A DNA stretch of 64,000 nt, taken from positions 62,001 to 126,000 of the forward strand of contig JACYMD010000070.1 in assembly GCA_015272215.1 (NCBI GenBank). The letters are read 5' to 3'. The notes beneath the pieces are model-generated. The model made no database searches. It worked only from the letters and a program-made list of their open reading frames with translations, and was not told where the DNA came from. A program made the position numbers and the translations under genes. This DNA is from Rivularia sp. T60_A2020_040. GTDB taxonomy: Bacteria > Cyanobacteriota > Cyanobacteriia > Cyanobacteriales > Nostocaceae. Of the stretch, positions 36,925 through 46,356 are shown piece by piece; the first letter of the stretch is position 1, and every line of letters begins with the position of its first letter.

Positions 36925-38400
36925 ATGTCAAATATCAACGGTACGATCATGCAGTATTTCCATTGGTATATTCCCAATGATGGAACGCTGTGGGATAAGC
37001 TAGATACGACAGCCAAAGAGTTAAGTGAGGCAGGTTTTACTGCTATGTGGCTTCCACCTGCTTATAAAGGAATGGGTGGAACTTACGATGTGGGATATGC
37101 TGTTTATGATATGTACGATTTGGGTGAATTTGAACAAAAGGGTTCTGTTCGTACTAAATATGGTACCCGCAAACAATATTTAAACGCAGTCAAATCTCTA
37201 CAAAGTTCGGGAATTCAGGTTTATGCAGATACGGTATTGAATCACCGTATTGGTGGTGATGATACGGAAATTGCCAAAGGGACACCTTTTTCTCAGGGAG
37301 ATAGATTAAATCCTAAAGGTGGGATGAAGGATATTAAGTGTTATACCCATTACAAGTTTCCCGGTAGAAAGGGTAAGTATTCTCAGTTTGAATGGCATTG
37401 GTGGCATTTTGATGCTGTTGATTACGATGAATATACTCAAGATTCTTCAACTATCTACCTACTTGAAGGTAAGGTATTTGACGATTATGTTGCTTTGGAA
37501 AACGGTAATTTCTCTTATTTAATGGGATGCGATTGCGATTTCCAAAGTAAGGAGGTACGAGACGAAGCTATAAATTGGGGTAAATGGTATCTGGATACAA
37601 CTGGTGTTGATGGTTTCCGTTTAGATGCCATTAAACACATTTCATCATGGTTTTTCCCGATATGGCTCTCGGAAATGGAACGTCATGCAGGTAAAGATTT
37701 ATTTGTCGTAGGGGAATATTGGCATAATGATATTAGTACTCTACATTGGTACATTGATGCAGTACAAGGTCAAATGTCGGTTTTTGATGTACCCCTGCAC
37801 TATAATTTCCACTATGCGAGTAAATCCGGCGAAAGCTACGATATGCGCCGGATTTTAGATAATACATTGATGCAACAGCGTCCTACCCATGCGGTTACTT
37901 TTGTCGAAAATCACGATTCACAACCGTTACAGGCTTTAGAAGCACCCGTAGAACCTTGGTTTAAACCTTTAGCCTATGCATTGATATTACTGCGTCAAGA
38001 AGGCTATCCCTGTGTATTCTACGCGGATTACTACGGTGCGGAATATGAAGACTATGGAAGGGATGGCGATCGCTATCCGATTTATTTAGTTTCCCATCGT
38101 TGGTTAATTGATAAATTTCTGTATGCGCGTCAGAATTTTGCCTATGGTTCCCAGTATAATTACTTTGACCATTGGGATATTATTGGTTGGACTAGATTGG
38201 GTAATCCAGAACATCCCAAAGCAATGGCAGTAATTATGAGCAACGGTGCGGGAGGAAGTAAATGGATGGAAGTGGGTAAACCCAACGCCAAATTTTACGA
38301 CTTAACCGAACACGTCGGCAAACCCGTTTATACCAATGAATGGGGTTGGGCTGAATTCCGCTGCAATGGGGGTTCTGTATCTGTGTGGGTGGAAGAATAA
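36925..38400 (+). CDS. Cytoplasmic alpha-amylase (GH13)
   Basis: A 491-residue glycoside hydrolase family 13 enzyme that cleaves alpha-1,4-glucans. Seen: ADTVLNHRIGGD (region I), GVDGFRLDAIKHI with the nucleophile Asp, FVVGEYWHND with the acid Glu, and FVENHDSQPLQ with the third catalytic Asp. There is no signal peptide, and the opening NGTIMQYFHWYIPNDGTLWD is that of the intracellular GH13_5-type enzymes. It probably acts on glycogen or maltodextrins. It is separated from the glycan operon by the inverted-repeat element and probably has its own promoter. Confidence 0.95.
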   Translation: MSNINGTIMQYFHWYIPNDGTLWDKLDTTAKELSEAGFTAMWLPPAYKGMGGTYDVGYAVYDMYDLGEFEQKGSVRTKYGTRKQYLNAVKSLQSSGIQVYADTVLNHRIGGDDTEIAKGTPFSQGDRLNPKGGMKDIKCYTHYKFPGRKGKYSQFEWHWWHFDAVDYDEYTQDSSTIYLLEGKVFDDYVALENGNFSYLMGCDCDFQSKEVRDEAINWGKWYLDTTGVDGFRLDAIKHISSWFFPIWLSEMERHAGKDLFVVGEYWHNDISTLHWYIDAVQGQMSVFDVPLHYNFHYASKSGESYDMRRILDNTLMQQRPTHAVTFVENHDSQPLQALEAPVEPWFKPLAYALILLRQEGYPCVFYADYYGAEYEDYGRDGDRYPIYLVSHRWLIDKFLYARQNFAYGSQYNYFDHWDIIGWTRLGNPEHPKAMAVIMSNGAGGSKWMEVGKPNAKFYDLTEHVGKPVYTNEWGWAEFRCNGGSVSVWVEE

Positions 38401-38907
38401 GTGGATTTTGGATTTTGGATTTTAGATTTTAGATTGAAAGTAGAGACATAAGTAGGTTGGCGTTGAAAATTGTAATTGGGACAAGGCAACTTTGCTGTCG
38501 GCAGTCGGCAGTCGGAGTCAGAGTTTAAGGCTAATTTACATTCTGTAACATAGATAATTTATTTCTGCCAACTTACTTAGTTAATAGTTAGGTCTTTTTC
38601 TTTTTTTGGGTAAAACCTGAATTTTTCGTAGAATAAAAAGTCGGGTTTTGATGAATGTTATGAGCGTATTACGAATATTTATCGTAAAAACCCGACTTCT
38701 TTAACTTGAAGCATGGAAAATTTAAAATTTGTTGTCGTAGATGCTTTTTTAGGCTTGCCCTGATGATATCTTGTTAATAACAAATTGATGTAAAGCTACA
38801 ATACATTAGTCTTTGAAGTAGATTGTTTGCACTTGCCTAAATTTGCAAAATTAAATTACTTGCTGATCAATTTCTTCTTCTACTCCCTACTCCCTACTCA
38901 CTCTTAT
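38401..38907. repeat. Repeat-rich intergenic region
   Basis: Contains GGATTTT/AGATTTT heptamers at 38402-38434, CGGCAGT units at about 38500-38516, and an inverted-repeat element at 38638-38698 (AAGTCGGGTTTT ... AAAACCCGACTT, 12-bp arms) with an inner TTACGA/TCGTAA pair at 38669-38687. The element closely resembles the one at 21777-21833. ACTCCCT repeats precede the stop of the next gene. No gene was seen. Confidence 0.8.
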
Positions 38908-40254
38908 TTAAAATTTCTGTCCGGCAAAAATTGAACGTACTTCTCCATTACGGCGAATTATGGCTTCTCCGTTGGCTACCTCTACTAAAGTCCAACCGCT
39001 AGCCCCAATGTTTTCGCCGATTTGGATGCGACGAGTGATGCCGTTAACTTGAAATAATGCGGCAGATTGTTCTCCTAACTCTAATAATCCTTCCAAGATG
39101 TGGGAAGAAGGTGAAACTGCTGCTACCTTTTGTTCTTGCTGAATTGGTGCTGGGGAAGTTGCTGCGGTTTGTTTTGGTGCTGCAACTGTTGCAGGCTCTT
39201 TCATTTTAGGCAAGTCGGGGACTTGTCTTACATTAACAGGTTTGCTTTTCACTGCTAATGGTTTGATTTCTCTGATAGACGCGAAAGCTGCAATTTTTTC
39301 CGGTGGTTTGGTTTTGGCTGCTTTCACGGGTGCGGCTTCTTTAGCTTTGTTGTCAGATGGCTTTGGTGTAACTCCCTTGGATGCTGTAGTCACTGGTGGT
39401 AAGGGTGTTGGAGCCTGGGCTACGGGTGCCTCGACAGATGGGGGTGCATAGCGCATCGGTTGCGGAGCTTGATACACGGGTATGTAAATTCTTTCTACAA
39501 CTCTGGTAGAACGTGTGGGTAATGGTTTAGTGTTGTTGGCAATTGTTGGTGCTGGTAGATTTGAAACTGGTTGATTTGCGTAGGATAGACTTGCTTGATT
39601 GGCGGGTACGGGAGCAGCAGCAATATTATTATTCGCAGATACTTTATCTTGGAGATTTTGTTGTTTTTCGATGATTGCTAACGCTCCGAGCATATAGTCA
39701 ACTAAATCTGACTTAATTTCAGCTTGGGTGGGTGTAGATACTTGTGGTTCTAATACTTTCTGTTGTAAAGCTGGTTCTTGCAAGGCAAATTGCAATGATT
39801 TGGAACTGAGACGATTCAAAAGCCCGCTGTTTATTGCCCAATTCATTGCGGCTATCGCTAATCCTAAACCTGCCCCCACTGTAAGTAACTGTCTGAAATT
39901 GCGCCAAATTTGACGACGCGGTTTTTTGGTTGTTCGAGCCGTTTTAGGGATTTTACTGCCCGCAGTGTTGATTTTCGCCGCGATTCGGCGTTGTTCGGCT
40001 GAGTCTATGGAACTGATGATGGTAGGGGGTGGAACTATTTGCGGTAAGTTGGTTTTCTGCAAGCTCAACTGTGGCTGTGCTGGAACGATTCGCGAATTCC
40101 TCAAATTACCGCTACCATCGAAAACACAGTCAATATCGGCAAAAAGTTCGTCCATCAAGTCATCAGCATAATTGTCCATCGTCCAAGGTTCGCTGACGAT
40201 TAACTCTTGAGATGGTTCTGGAAGTACGAAATTGGTGCTAGCTGTTTGAGACAT
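38908..40254 (-). CDS. Membrane protein with PilP/GspC-like C-terminal domain
   Basis: A 448-residue protein with a bitopic design: cytoplasmic N-terminus (1-120, acidic then basic with TARTTKKPRRQIWRNFRQLL), one membrane helix (about 122-145, VGAGLGLAIAAMNWA), a long Pro/Ala-rich segment (about 160-375), and a small beta-domain at the end (LEGLLELGEQSAALFQVNG, then IQIGENIGASGWTLVEV and IIRRNGEVRSIFAGQKF). This layout resembles the pilus assembly protein PilP and the secretion protein GspC/PulC, which link inner and outer membrane parts. I infer only a similarity of fold. No other pilus gene is near. Confidence 0.65.
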   Translation of the reverse strand: MSQTASTNFVLPEPSQELIVSEPWTMDNYADDLMDELFADIDCVFDGSGNLRNSRIVPAQPQLSLQKTNLPQIVPPPTIISSIDSAEQRRIAAKINTAGSKIPKTARTTKKPRRQIWRNFRQLLTVGAGLGLAIAAMNWAINSGLLNRLSSKSLQFALQEPALQQKVLEPQVSTPTQAEIKSDLVDYMLGALAIIEKQQNLQDKVSANNNIAAAPVPANQASLSYANQPVSNLPAPTIANNTKPLPTRSTRVVERIYIPVYQAPQPMRYAPPSVEAPVAQAPTPLPPVTTASKGVTPKPSDNKAKEAAPVKAAKTKPPEKIAAFASIREIKPLAVKSKPVNVRQVPDLPKMKEPATVAAPKQTAATSPAPIQQEQKVAAVSPSSHILEGLLELGEQSAALFQVNGITRRIQIGENIGASGWTLVEVANGEAIIRRNGEVRSIFAGQKF

Positions 40255-40410
40255 AACGATTTAGCTTTATTAATTCGTTCGGTAAGGGCGATTGATGAAA
40301 TCTTGATCTTTGTAAATTTGCCCTTGTAAATGTGAATCTAAAAAGAACTGTTTCCTCACTCAGTAGTTACGGAAGAGTTCATCAAGTTTAAGTATCTATT
40401 TCAACCTATA

Positions 40411-40472
40411 CCAGGGAGATGTTGACGATTTTTTGATTTTTTGAATGTTATCAATCATACCAGCCTCCCTGG
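40411..40472. other. Long-loop inverted repeat CCAGGGAG/CTCCCTGG
   Basis: CCAGGGAG at 40411-40418 pairs with CTCCCTGG at 40465-40472, with A/T-rich sequence (GATTTTTTGATTTTTTG) between them. It lies between mnmG and the PilP-like gene, both read leftwards, so it is transcribed either as the end of the first or the leader of the second. It may be a structural RNA element; the evidence is only the pairing. Confidence 0.35.
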
Positions 40473-40498
40473 ATACACCATCCTACTATACTCGCGCT

Positions 40499-42436
40499 TC
40501 ATAAAGATTGTTTTGATGTTAGAGCTACAAGTTCAGTCTGGTAATGGTTTTTACGCAATTCTAAAAATATTAGTAAAGCATTGACATCGGCGGGGTTGAC
40601 TCCACCGATACGTGCTGCTTGACCGATGGTGAGCGGTTTTACCTTGTTTAGTTTTTCCCGCGCTTCTTTGGAAAGGGTATCAATAGAGTCATAATCCAAG
40701 TCCCCAGGTAAGGAACGATTTGCTTGACGGACAATTTGATCGATTTGATTTTGCTGTCTGGCTAAATAGCCGGAATATTTAATATCGATCTCCGCGCCTT
40801 CTTTTTCAGCGCGTTGCAAATCGGGATTTGCCAATCCATATTTAATTAACTCAGCGTAATGAAATCCCGGACGACGTAACAAGTCGGCAAGGGTAATTGA
40901 ACCTTTGATTACTTGGTTGGTGTCAGCGACTATTCTTTTACCTACATCGTCATTTTCCTTGACTCGTTTAGCATACAGCCGTTCTTTCTCGGCAGTAATA
41001 TTCTGCTGCTTGCGCGTAAATAATTCCCAACGGCGATCGTCAATCAAACCAACTTCTCTTCCCAGGGGTGTTAATCTTTGATCGGCATTATCGGAACGTA
41101 ATAATAAGCGATATTCCGATCTACTAGTTAATACCCGATAAGGTTCGCGCAAATCTTTGGTACACAAATCATCAATTAAGGTACCGATATAACTTTGCTC
41201 GCGGGAGAATACTACCATTTCCTGATTACGGACAAACCTTGCAGCATTAATTCCGGCAACAATTCCTTGAGTTGCGGCTTCTTCGTAGCCAGTTGTACCG
41301 TTGATTTGTCCGGCACAAAATAAACCGGCGATTTTTTTGGTCATTAGTGTGGGAAAACACTGAGTCGCTGGCAAATAATCATACTCAACTGCATAGGCTG
41401 GACGTAACATTACGCAGGTTTCCATACCCGGAAGACTACGTAACATACGTAGTTGCAAATTTTCAGGTAAACCTGTGGAAAACCCTTGGATATAAAGTTC
41501 GGGAATATCTCTTCCTTCGGGTTCAATAAAGATTTGATGACTTTCTTTATCGGCAAAGCGGACAATCTTATCTTCAATACTGGGACAATAACGGGGACCT
41601 TTGGCATCCACCCAGCCGCCATAAACCGGAGAAAGATTAAGATTATCTCGAATCAATTGATGAGTTTCCGTTGTGGTGCGGGTGATATAGCAAGGTAACT
41701 GTTCCTTTTCCACCCATACTTCCGGGTCAAAACTAAACCAGCGAACGTCCTCATCTCCCGGTTGCAGAATCATTTTGCTATAATCAACCGTGCGCTTATC
41801 TACTCGTGCGGGAGTCCCAGTTTTGAGGCGACCTGTTTCAAATCCCAGACGTTGTAAAGTTTGGGTCAAACCCTCAGCGGCGAATTCTCCAGCCCGTCCA
41901 GCTGCCATTGACTTATTGCCGACCCAAATTCGTCCTCCCAAAAAAGTACCCGTGGTGAGGATAACAGCTTTACATTCAAAGGCGACACCAAAATAAGTTT
42001 CAACGCCGATAACTTCATCGTTAGCACCTAAAACTAAATCCGTCACCATTGATTCGCGGACGCTTAAATTTTCTTGATTCTCAATAATTCTTTTCATCAC
42101 CAGGGCATATTCACGCTTGTCAGTTTGAGCGCGTAATGCCCATACAGCGGGACCCCGTGAGGAATTGAGAATTCGTTTTTGCACGTAAGTCCGGTCTGCC
42201 ATCTTGCCAATTTCGCCGCCGAGTGCATCGACTTCGTGAGTTAACTGAGACTTTGCCGGACCTCCCACAGCAGGATTGCAGGGTTGCCAAGCAATTTTAT
42301 CCAAGTTGAGTGTCAATAGGAGGGTACGACAGCCCAGGCGTGCAGTAGCTAAAGCCGCTTCACAACCAGAGTGACCTGCACCGACAACTATGACATCAAA
42401 AGAGTCTTGGAACTCAACACAATTGTGCATGGTCAT
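40499..42436 (-). CDS. mnmG: tRNA uridine-5-carboxymethylaminomethyl modification enzyme MnmG
   Basis: FAD-dependent enzyme that, with the GTPase MnmE, modifies U34 in the wobble position of some tRNAs. Seen: FAD-binding [20 protein letters not shown], the signature [28 protein letters not shown]-like [31 protein letters not shown] and the C-terminal [20 protein letters not shown]. Length 645 aa is normal. The start could also be the ATG two codons downstream. The G+C content is visibly higher than in neighbouring accessory genes, as often seen in conserved genes. Confidence 0.97.
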   Translation of the reverse strand: MTMHNCVEFQDSFDVIVVGAGHSGCEAALATARLGCRTLLLTLNLDKIAWQPCNPAVGGPAKSQLTHEVDALGGEIGKMADRTYVQKRILNSSRGPAVWALRAQTDKREYALVMKRIIENQENLSVRESMVTDLVLGANDEVIGVETYFGVAFECKAVILTTGTFLGGRIWVGNKSMAAGRAGEFAAEGLTQTLQRLGFETGRLKTGTPARVDKRTVDYSKMILQPGDEDVRWFSFDPEVWVEKEQLPCYITRTTTETHQLIRDNLNLSPVYGGWVDAKGPRYCPSIEDKIVRFADKESHQIFIEPEGRDIPELYIQGFSTGLPENLQLRMLRSLPGMETCVMLRPAYAVEYDYLPATQCFPTLMTKKIAGLFCAGQINGTTGYEEAATQGIVAGINAARFVRNQEMVVFSREQSYIGTLIDDLCTKDLREPYRVLTSRSEYRLLLRSDNADQRLTPLGREVGLIDDRRWELFTRKQQNITAEKERLYAKRVKENDDVGKRIVADTNQVIKGSITLADLLRRPGFHYAELIKYGLANPDLQRAEKEGAEIDIKYSGYLARQQNQIDQIVRQANRSLPGDLDYDSIDTLSKEAREKLNKVKPLTIGQAARIGGVNPADVNALLIFLELRKNHYQTELVALTSKQSL

Positions 42437-42709
42437 ACGTAGAGTTCAGCATGATTTGGGGTTAATCTAATTTTAACCGATACTGTGTTTTTCTGATTGT
42501 ACCTTGACGATAGAATACTACGCAGAACCACTGTTATTTTTTCTGAAAAAGAAAATTATTATTGCTATTAAGAGGTTGGGTATAAGATATTTTATGGAAT
42601 TTTTCAAGCAAAATTAAATATGAGATTTTTCTGAGATTTTAATGTATTTTTTTAAACTTTAATCTTCATTGTTGCCGTGTTCAAGTATCAAGTTTTACTT
42701 CAAAAATAG

Positions 42710-43570
42710 ATGAAAACAATTTTTAGAAACATCGCCTTTTTTATTATTGGGATATATATAGTTGTGACTTTTGTTGCTAGCGATAGAATCGCTCATAGTA
42801 AACCAAATAGCGATATAGAACAAGTAGAAAACTGCTTGGTTGATAGACCTTTGGATAAAGAATGTACCGTTACCCCAACACCGAAAATCTCGCCAATTCC
42901 AGAGTATAAACCTATCCCTACTCAAACTTTTACTGATAAAGAACGGTTTATTGCAGCACTGATGAATCAGTTACGTAGTATTCCTCAATCTGATAGTTAC
43001 GAATATATTTTGCTACGTGCTTACGGTGCGCCATTTGTAAATTTAGAATCAACAATTAAATTACCAGGAAAAGTAGTATTTAGTAATCATCAAGAAACTC
43101 AAGAATTTCAAGCTACTCTGACAAAGGGAAAAGTCACAGGTACAAACAATTGTTATTTGCAATCTGCTGCTGCTGATGCTTTAAATAAAGCCCGCAGTCA
43201 AGCAAATTTTCGGCTCAAATCTGGTAACGCAAAAAGTGACTGTACTCGTGATTTTGCAACCACTGCCAAGTTTTGGAAAAAATATACTAACTCTAGAACA
43301 TTAGATTTAGTTAGACAAGGAAAAGAAACCAGAATTTTGGGTACAGTAGCACCACCTGGAGCCTCACAACATTTATGGGGATTAGCAATTGATTTAGGAG
43401 TAACTAATCAAAAGCAAACACAAGCTTTAAATCAAAACGGTTGGTATCGTACCGTAGAATATGATGCACCTCATTGGACTTATGTCGGTTATCCACCGGA
43501 AAAATTACCATCATTAGGTTTTAAAAAGAAACTTATCGGGGGAATTACTTATTGGTTAACACCTTTATGA
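42710..43570 (+). CDS. VanY-type D-alanyl-D-alanine carboxypeptidase, membrane-anchored
   Basis: A 286-residue peptidase of the M15B family. One hydrophobic segment at the N-terminus (IAFFIIGIYIVVTFVASD) should anchor or export it, followed by a Pro/Thr linker (TPTPKISPIPEYKPIPTQTF). The zinc-site motifs are GASQHLWGLAIDLGV (SxHxxGxAxD type) and YDAPHWTYVG with the second His. It would trim D-Ala from peptidoglycan peptides in the periplasm. The gene stands alone, 270 bases from divergent mnmG. Confidence 0.87.
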   Translation: MKTIFRNIAFFIIGIYIVVTFVASDRIAHSKPNSDIEQVENCLVDRPLDKECTVTPTPKISPIPEYKPIPTQTFTDKERFIAALMNQLRSIPQSDSYEYILLRAYGAPFVNLESTIKLPGKVVFSNHQETQEFQATLTKGKVTGTNNCYLQSAAADALNKARSQANFRLKSGNAKSDCTRDFATTAKFWKKYTNSRTLDLVRQGKETRILGTVAPPGASQHLWGLAIDLGVTNQKQTQALNQNGWYRTVEYDAPHWTYVGYPPEKLPSLGFKKKLIGGITYWLTPL

Positions 43571-43665
43571 GTTAGGAGTTAGGAGTTAGGAATTAGGAGT
43601 TAGTTTTGTAGAGACGTAGCATTGCTACGTCTGTACGGGAGTCAGGAATTAGGAATTAGGAGTTT
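43567..43665. repeat. AGTTAGG heptamers with the 21-bp palindrome (copy 2) embedded
   Basis: AGTTAGG/AATTAGG units at 43567-43603 and about 43642-43664 flank the palindrome AGACGTAGCA-T-TGCTACGTCT at 43612-43632. The palindrome is embedded in TTTTGTAG...GTACGGG, like copy 3, which is also next to CTAACTC heptamers at 56928-56987 in the opposite orientation. Confidence 0.9.
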
Positions 43666-43756
43666 AAATTTACCCCCATCGCCCCATCCCCTGTTAGATG
43701 CGATTAATTTTTGGGAAAACTAAATTTATAATAATTGCATTATAAGGGTTGCAGCA

Positions 43757-44578
43757 ATGCATGATGATTTAATACGTCATTCGCAAAGTTTTAATACCGT
43801 AATTTTTTACGACATCGAAAATTTAACAAAAGGTAATAGTAGTCCTCAATTTAATTTCTCTCTAGAGGATATTACACAAAAGATAAAACGATACAATTTA
43901 GTTGATAAAATTGCTGCTCAATATGCTTACGCTGATTGGAGTAATAATAAATTAAGTCAAATCAAAAAAGAGGTTCAACAACTTGGTATTGAATCGATTC
44001 AAATTTTTGGTTTCAGTAATCATAAAAATGCAGCAGATATTCAATTGGTAATTGATGCAGTTGAATTAATTCATAGCAAACCTTTTTTACAGATTTTTGC
44101 AATTGTATCTGGTGATGGCGGATTTTCTTGTTTAGCTAAAAAACTGCATGAATATGGAAAAATAGTCATTGGATGCAGTCATGAAAGCCAAACTAACAAT
44201 GTATTTTCTGCTGTTTGCGATTACTTTATCAGATTACCTGCTTCAATAGAACAAAAAACAAACGAAACAAATAATAATTGCACTCAGATGACGGCAACAA
44301 ATGAAAAACAAACAAATGAAAATCAAAATCAAAATAATTATAAATTAGTCTTAGAGTATTTGAAGACTAACGAGCCTCATCGAACTTTATTAAAACAAAA
44401 TGGTATAGATTTTTCAACTGTTCATCGGATATTTAAAGAGCAAATATCAAATTTTGACTATAAAAAAATAGGTTTTACTAAATTTCAAGTATTTTTAAAT
44501 TCAATTATTCAAGGCACAGAATTTAAAATAATTTTTCAGGATAGAAATAAAACAAAACCAATGTTAAAGATAAATTAA
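43757..44578 (+). CDS. NYN-domain (PIN-like) nuclease-type protein with C-terminal winged-helix-like domain
   Basis: A 273-residue protein. Residues 10-165 form a NYN domain (LabA/DUF88 type), a PIN-like RNase fold: VIFYDIENLT with the first acidic residue, KNAADIQLVIDAVELI, and AIVSGDGGFSCLAKKLHEYG with the further Asp residues. After an Asn/Gln/Thr-rich linker (about 170-195) there is a small helical domain (NNYKLVLEYLKTNEPHRTLL to FLNSIIQGTEFKIIF) that resembles OST-HTH/LOTUS winged helices. Predicted to bind and cut or degrade RNA; no target is known. It sits alone after a repeat block. Confidence 0.82.
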   Translation: MHDDLIRHSQSFNTVIFYDIENLTKGNSSPQFNFSLEDITQKIKRYNLVDKIAAQYAYADWSNNKLSQIKKEVQQLGIESIQIFGFSNHKNAADIQLVIDAVELIHSKPFLQIFAIVSGDGGFSCLAKKLHEYGKIVIGCSHESQTNNVFSAVCDYFIRLPASIEQKTNETNNNCTQMTATNEKQTNENQNQNNYKLVLEYLKTNEPHRTLLKQNGIDFSTVHRIFKEQISNFDYKKIGFTKFQVFLNSIIQGTEFKIIFQDRNKTKPMLKIN

Positions 44579-44674
44579 TCTTTTGAAAATAAAACCTAGA
44601 ATGAATATTGTTGATTTCTAATTTATGGAATGTGTAATGCCTTAATAATATTTAATGCAGTCATACACCATTTT

Positions 44675-44755
44675 AATTAGATGGTGCGTTAAACGCAATC
44701 TAAATTATCGTTTATGGTTCAGATATAGTCGTGCATTTAACACACCCTACAAAAA
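44675..44755. repeat. Decayed inverted-repeat element GGTGCGTTAA...TTAACACACC
   Basis: GATGGTGCGTTAAACGCAAT at about 44680 and GTGCATTTAACACACCCTAC at about 44732 form imperfect inverted arms around 35 bases. This resembles the common cyanobacterial intergenic element containing GGTGCGTTACGC-type palindromes. It lies in the gap before the coiled-coil gene. Confidence 0.5.
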
Positions 44756-44841
44756 AGCTCAAATTCACTTTCCTATAGCTCGCAATAATAGTTACAATAC
44801 AGCAGTTCGCGCTTAAATAGCTTAATTGGAGTTAAGGGAAA

Positions 44842-45426
44842 GTGGGCTTATTTGAAGATTTGAGCAAATTTTTGGAAAGTCGTTTAGAAGAATTCTTGCG
44901 AAATAATCCGCATTTGGAATTAGATGCATTATTAGAACAGTTACGGGAACAAGAAGAGGACACTTTAAAATTAATTGCAGATTTGCAGTTACAAGAAAAG
45001 CGTAGAGAAGACGAGATATTGTCCACAGCGCAAGAAATCCAAAGATGGCACATTCGTGTACAAAAAGCGAAAAACGGTGGTAGACAGGATTTAGCAGCCA
45101 AAGCAGAAGAAAGAGAAGCGGCTTTATTACGACAAGGAAACCAGCTTTGGGGACAAATGCAAGGTGTAAAAGAACGCATTACCCAAGCTAAAGAATTATA
45201 TCGAAAAATTCAACAACGACGGCAGGAAGTACAAACCAAAGCCGCAGAAGCGCAAGCAGCACGTACCAAAGCCCAAACACAACAACGTATCGAAACGAAT
45301 ACTGGCTGGTGGAATGCAAGCAGCACCTATCCCAGTTCTAATACTTACGACGATTTAGAAGAAAAATTCCGTCGTTGGGAAACCGAAGCTGAGTTGGATG
45401 ACATGAAACGCAATATGGGGAAATAA
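44842..45426 (+). CDS. Coiled-coil protein, TIGR04376-like
   Basis: A 194-residue, highly charged, almost wholly helical protein: GLFEDLSKFLESRLEEFL at the start, then long coiled-coil stretches (about 25-150) rich in Glu, Gln, Lys and Arg, and a C-terminal LEEKFRRWETEAELDDMK. I associate this with the cyanobacterial family TIGR04376, somewhat like PspA in character, but no function is known to me. The start is GTG 44842, preceded by AAGGGAAA (a weak ribosome site). No operon partner is evident. Confidence 0.75.
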   Translation: MGLFEDLSKFLESRLEEFLRNNPHLELDALLEQLREQEEDTLKLIADLQLQEKRREDEILSTAQEIQRWHIRVQKAKNGGRQDLAAKAEEREAALLRQGNQLWGQMQGVKERITQAKELYRKIQQRRQEVQTKAAEAQAARTKAQTQQRIETNTGWWNASSTYPSSNTYDDLEEKFRRWETEAELDDMKRNMGK

Positions 45427-45427
45427 T

Positions 45428-45697
45428 TAGTTGACAGTTGACAGTGGACAGTTGACAGTAGTGCGAGCGTCTCGCTCGCTATATTATATATATTTAATAT
45501 TTACATATTTAGTTGACAGTAATTCTTCAATTTTAACCTTTGACCTATAACCTTTAACCTCTAACCTTTAATCTTTCCCTTGCTAATAGATTTTCATCCT
45601 TTTTTCGGATTAAGTGCAATTCAAACAGCTTGTATTTTTGCTCTGCTGGTATTATCGTCACAGTCTCTCTAAAATGTTCTGCGTAACATCTTGAAGA
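45428..45697. other. Intergenic region with TTGACAG heptamers
   Basis: TTGACAG-like units occupy 45428-45459, followed by GCGAGCGTCTCGCTCGC at about 45463-45479, a near-perfect small palindrome (GCGAGCG/CGCTCGC). CTTTAACCT repeats follow at 45534-45575. No gene was seen. Confidence 0.6.
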
Positions 45698-46273
45698 ATG
45701 GAACGAAGTATTTTTTTAAACCTTTTATCAAGCTTGCAGTTATTGTTAGTAGGTTATATTCCCGCTGTTGTTGTGGGTATTTTATTTGGGTATTTGATTG
45801 GTATCAATAGGTTTGTTTATCAAATATGTAAATGGATATTACAAGTACCATTAACTATGGTTCCTATAGCTTTACTTCCAATTGTGTTGATATTTTTTAA
45901 AGAAGCTGAAACTGCTGCGATCGCAATTGTTTTTTTTAGCGCTATTTGGTCAATTATTCTGAATACCGCCACAGGAACCCGAAACGGACGCAAACAAGGT
46001 AGAAATTTTAAAGTAGTAATTAACCATATATTTGAAGGTTTAAGATTTGCAGTTTGGATTGCTTGGTTTACTGCGATCGTAATTGAAATGTTGACTCTTG
46101 ATCGAGGACTTGGTTTTATTATTTGGAATGCTTATAAAGAAAATAAATTTAACAACATAATTGAAGGTATAATCTGTATTGGAACTATCGGATTAGTATT
46201 AGACCAACTTTTAGATTTGACGGGAAATATTCTTTCTCAACTTGTTTCCGAGGGACAAAAGAAAGAAGGTTAA
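45698..46273 (+). CDS. NrtB/SsuC-like ABC transporter permease, orphan and short
   Basis: A 191-residue membrane protein with about five hydrophobic segments (LLLVGYIPAVVVGILFGYLI, VPLTMVPIALLPIVLIFF, AIAIVFFSAIWSIILN, VWIAWFTAIVIEML). The FEGLRFAVWIAWFTAIVIEM stretch is the EAA-like loop of NrtB/CmpB/SsuC permeases. It is much shorter than the usual 250-280 aa, and no ATPase or binding-protein gene lies nearby. It may serve with components coded elsewhere, or be a remnant. AAAG-based downstream sequence ends in repeats of TTAAAGG. Confidence 0.72.
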   Translation: MERSIFLNLLSSLQLLLVGYIPAVVVGILFGYLIGINRFVYQICKWILQVPLTMVPIALLPIVLIFFKEAETAAIAIVFFSAIWSIILNTATGTRNGRKQGRNFKVVINHIFEGLRFAVWIAWFTAIVIEMLTLDRGLGFIIWNAYKENKFNNIIEGIICIGTIGLVLDQLLDLTGNILSQLVSEGQKKEG

Positions 46274-46356
46274 AAAGGTTAAAGGTTATAGAGCATTATA
46301 TGATAAAACAATGCGTGAGATCGGCATCCCTGCCCGTCTGAATGTGCTGTATAAAG

